From assembly GCA_028820035.1 (NCBI GenBank), contig JAPPKI010000292.1, positions 1 to 8,686 of the forward strand: 8,686 nucleotides of DNA, written 5' to 3'. A program made the position numbers and the translations under genes. How positions within the stretch are numbered: the first letter of the stretch is position 1; each line of letters opens with the position of its first letter. A model generated the notes under the pieces. The model saw nothing but the letters and a program-made list of their open reading frames with translations, was not told the origin of the DNA and ran no database searches. The stretch is from a bacterium. Lineage in GTDB: Bacteria > Actinomycetota > Acidimicrobiia > Acidimicrobiales > Bin134. This document shows, piece by piece, positions 7,384 to 8,686 of the stretch.

Positions 7384-8331
7384 CTAGCTGTCCGCGCTCT
7401 CCAGGATTTGGGCCAGCCAGGCGTCGGTGCGGTCGTTGGAGGCCTGGGTCATCTTGGTGGGGAACACCGTGAAACCGTGGGGTGAGGCCGGGTATACGGC
7501 CAGCTCGGCGGGGTTGTCCCCCGCTCGCCAACGGGCGGCCATGAACAGGGAGTCGTCGTAGAGGTAGTCGTAGGTGCCCACGGTGAACAGCGTGGGGCAC
7601 AGGTGGTTCAGGTCGGCGTATAGCGGCGAGATGTCGGGGTTCTTGCGAGCCTCAGTGTCGTGGTCACCCACGTAGAGGTCACGGAAACCGGTATTGCCCA
7701 GCTTGATCTGCGACGGTGTGCCGCTCAGATCGAACACCCCGAACACCAGATTGGCTCCGATGAACTCCGCGGCAGCATCGTGGCGGTCGCGCAGCCGCAC
7801 CAGCGTGGTGGCGGCCAGATTGGCTCCGGCCGAGCCTCCGCCGACGAGCAGGGGCACCGAGCCGAACTCGTCGCGGCCCGGCCCCAACACCCAGAGCGCG
7901 GCGGTCTCGCAGTCGTCGGGTCCGGCGGGCCAGGGGTGCTCGGGGGCGAGGCGATACTGGGCGCTGACCACCGCGATCTGATGGGTGTCGGCCATGTCCC
8001 GGTTTCGACGGTCGCCCATCCTGGGGTGGCCCATGAAGAACCCGCCGCCGTGGATGTCGAGATACACCGCTCGGGCCGGGCCGTCGGGGGCGAAGATCCG
8101 CAGCTCAAGCTCGTCGCCGGCTGCACCGGCATAGGTGCGGACGTCCACATCTTCGACGGCGGCGAAGGACACCAGGTCGCCCCCGAGGGACTCGAGGTCT
8201 CGGGCCCGGGTCAGCCCTTCGGGGGTCGACAGGTCATTGACCATGGAGTCGAACGAGAACTTCGACAAGAAGTCCAAGGCTTCGGGCACATATTCGTCGA
8301 GCGACGGGTCGTAAAGCTGGCTCAAATCCAT
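7384..8331 (-). CDS. alpha/beta hydrolase, hormone-sensitive-lipase type (esterase)
   Basis: Predicted carboxylester hydrolase of 315 residues, the usual size for the alpha/beta-hydrolase fold-3 (HSL, family IV) esterases, with no signal peptide, so cytoplasmic. Oxyanion-hole motif HGGGF at 94-98; conserved block YRLAPEHPWPAGPDD (126-140); nucleophile elbow GGSAG with Ser167 (family norm is GDSAG, so Asp is replaced by Gly); acid Asp255 in GTYDYLYDDS; His285 in SPHGF. The residues before about 50 would form the cap region. ATG 8331 is the only good start because an in-frame TAG lies at 8341-8343; the nearest GGAGG (8348-8352 on the minus strand) is 16 bases away, so initiation may be weak or near-leaderless. 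It is the first gene of a two-gene unit with the cupin. An esterase acting on the same aromatic or ketone pathway is plausible but not shown. Confidence 0.92.
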   Translation of the reverse strand: MDLSQLYDPSLDEYVPEALDFLSKFSFDSMVNDLSTPEGLTRARDLESLGGDLVSFAAVEDVDVRTYAGAAGDELELRIFAPDGPARAVYLDIHGGGFFMGHPRMGDRRNRDMADTHQIAVVSAQYRLAPEHPWPAGPDDCETAALWVLGPGRDEFGSVPLLVGGGSAGANLAATTLVRLRDRHDAAAEFIGANLVFGVFDLSGTPSQIKLGNTGFRDLYVGDHDTEARKNPDISPLYADLNHLCPTLFTVGTYDYLYDDSLFMAARWRAGDNPAELAVYPASPHGFTVFPTKMTQASNDRTDAWLAQILESADS

Positions 8332-8472
8332 GAGGTGGTTCTAACATCCTCCCGACTCCCGATTACAGCTGCGTTTAGGCGCTCCATGGCCTGTCGAATC
8401 GCGACATCTGTTCGCGGCCGGTTGTCAAGGGGCACCAATTCGCATCACCGCAATACAAAAAAGGGGAAAACC
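8332..8472. promoter_or_regulatory. divergent intergenic promoter region
   Basis: A 141-base interval between the hydrolase (minus) and the molybdopterin subunit (plus). It holds a 17-base inverted repeat (8400-8416), a TTGTCA resembling a -35 box at 8422-8427 on the plus strand without a clear -10 at standard spacing, and an A-rich patch from about 8451 to 8470 that contains the AAGGGG Shine-Dalgarno (8461-8466). The A-rich patch stands out from its GC-rich surroundings, as expected of an unstructured ribosome-loading leader. Confidence 0.45.
8400..8416. repeat. inverted repeat, possible operator
   Basis: CGCGA (8400-8404) and TCGCG (8412-8416) are perfect inverted copies with a 7-base spacer, lying upstream of both divergent starts and 6 bases before TTGTCA. 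The half-sites are short and could arise by chance in GC-rich DNA; a dimeric repressor such as TetR, GntR or MarR type would fit the geometry. No regulator gene is in the window. Confidence 0.25.
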
Positions 8473-8686
8473 GTGTCGAGTTCTGGTTCGATTTTGGGGA
8501 ATTCCGTCGTTCGCGTCGAGGATCCCGGGCTACTGACCGGCGCAGAGCGCTACTACGACGACTTCACTCCCGAGGGCACCGCCTACGTGACCTTTGTGCG
8601 CTCGCCGATGGCCCATGCCACCATCACGGAGGTCGATGTGCTTGAGGCTCAGGCCATGGACGGCGTGCTGGCGGTGTACACCGGCG
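8473..8686 (+). CDS. xanthine/CO dehydrogenase family molybdopterin-binding subunit, N-terminal part
   Basis: Only the first 71 codons are present; the family is normally about 750-800 residues. The visible part matches the N-terminal domain of the large molybdenum-cofactor subunit: LGNSVVRVEDPGLLTGAERY at 8-27, then YDDF, FVRSPMAHATI (41-51) and MDGVLAVYTG (62-71), in the order seen in CoxL-like and xanthine-dehydrogenase-type large subunits. Start is GTG 8473, with AAGGGG 6 bases upstream. The enzyme hydroxylates or oxidises a substrate such as a purine, aromatic N-heterocycle, aldehyde or CO; the active-site loop that would discriminate lies beyond the edge. Partners (iron-sulfur and FAD subunits) are not upstream, so they should follow downstream if the complex is complete. 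Confidence 0.87.
   Translation, partial: MSSSGSILGNSVVRVEDPGLLTGAERYYDDFTPEGTAYVTFVRSPMAHATITEVDVLEAQAMDGVLAVYTG

Noticed and set aside
1..8686. CRISPR array, tRNA, insertion sequence, toxin-antitoxin, phage or defence genes
   Set aside because: No regularly spaced repeats, transposase or integrase motifs, tRNA-like cloverleaf or small paired ORFs were seen; almost all sequence is accounted for by seven metabolic or transport genes.

Overview
The window is GC-rich, gene-dense bacterial DNA with several GTG starts, gaps of 6-9 bases between co-directional genes and no RNA genes, mobile elements or CRISPR. GC-rich composition, a UDP-galactopyranose mutase, and a mix of amidohydrolase, 2,4'-dihydroxyacetophenone-dioxygenase-type cupin and xanthine-dehydrogenase-type genes suggest an actinobacterium, possibly of the Acidimicrobiia type. 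That assignment is inference; there is no phylogenetic marker here.

Layout. (1) Bases 1-3763, minus strand: a GTG-started UDP-galactopyranose mutase (glf) followed after 6 bases by a fused HyuA-HyuB ATP-dependent 5-oxoprolinase that runs off the left edge with no stop in its 875 visible codons. (2) Bases 3764-3877: a 114-base divergent promoter interval. (3) Bases 3878-6893, plus strand: an amidohydrolase of the N-acyl-D-amino-acid deacylase type, then an MFS_3-type transporter 58 bases later. (4) Bases 6901-8331, minus strand: an HSL-type alpha/beta hydrolase followed after 9 bases by a single-domain cupin with a 3-His metal site; this pair converges on the transporter with only 7 bases between stop codons. 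(5) Bases 8332-8472: a second divergent promoter interval with a short inverted repeat. (6) Bases 8473-8686, plus strand: the first 71 codons of a molybdopterin-binding large subunit of the xanthine/CO dehydrogenase family.

Functionally this looks like small-molecule catabolism: pyroglutamate to glutamate (oxoprolinase), hydrolysis of N-acyl-D-amino acids or related amides (amidohydrolase), export or uptake (MFS), oxidative C-C cleavage plus ester hydrolysis (cupin and hydrolase), and a molybdenum hydroxylase. The odd one out is glf, which makes the galactofuranose donor for cell-envelope glycans yet is tightly linked to the oxoprolinase. I found no defence system, prophage or clearly new system. 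The points most worth checking are the amidohydrolase that appears to lack two metal-binding histidines of its family, the cupin-hydrolase pair, and the glf-oxoprolinase linkage.
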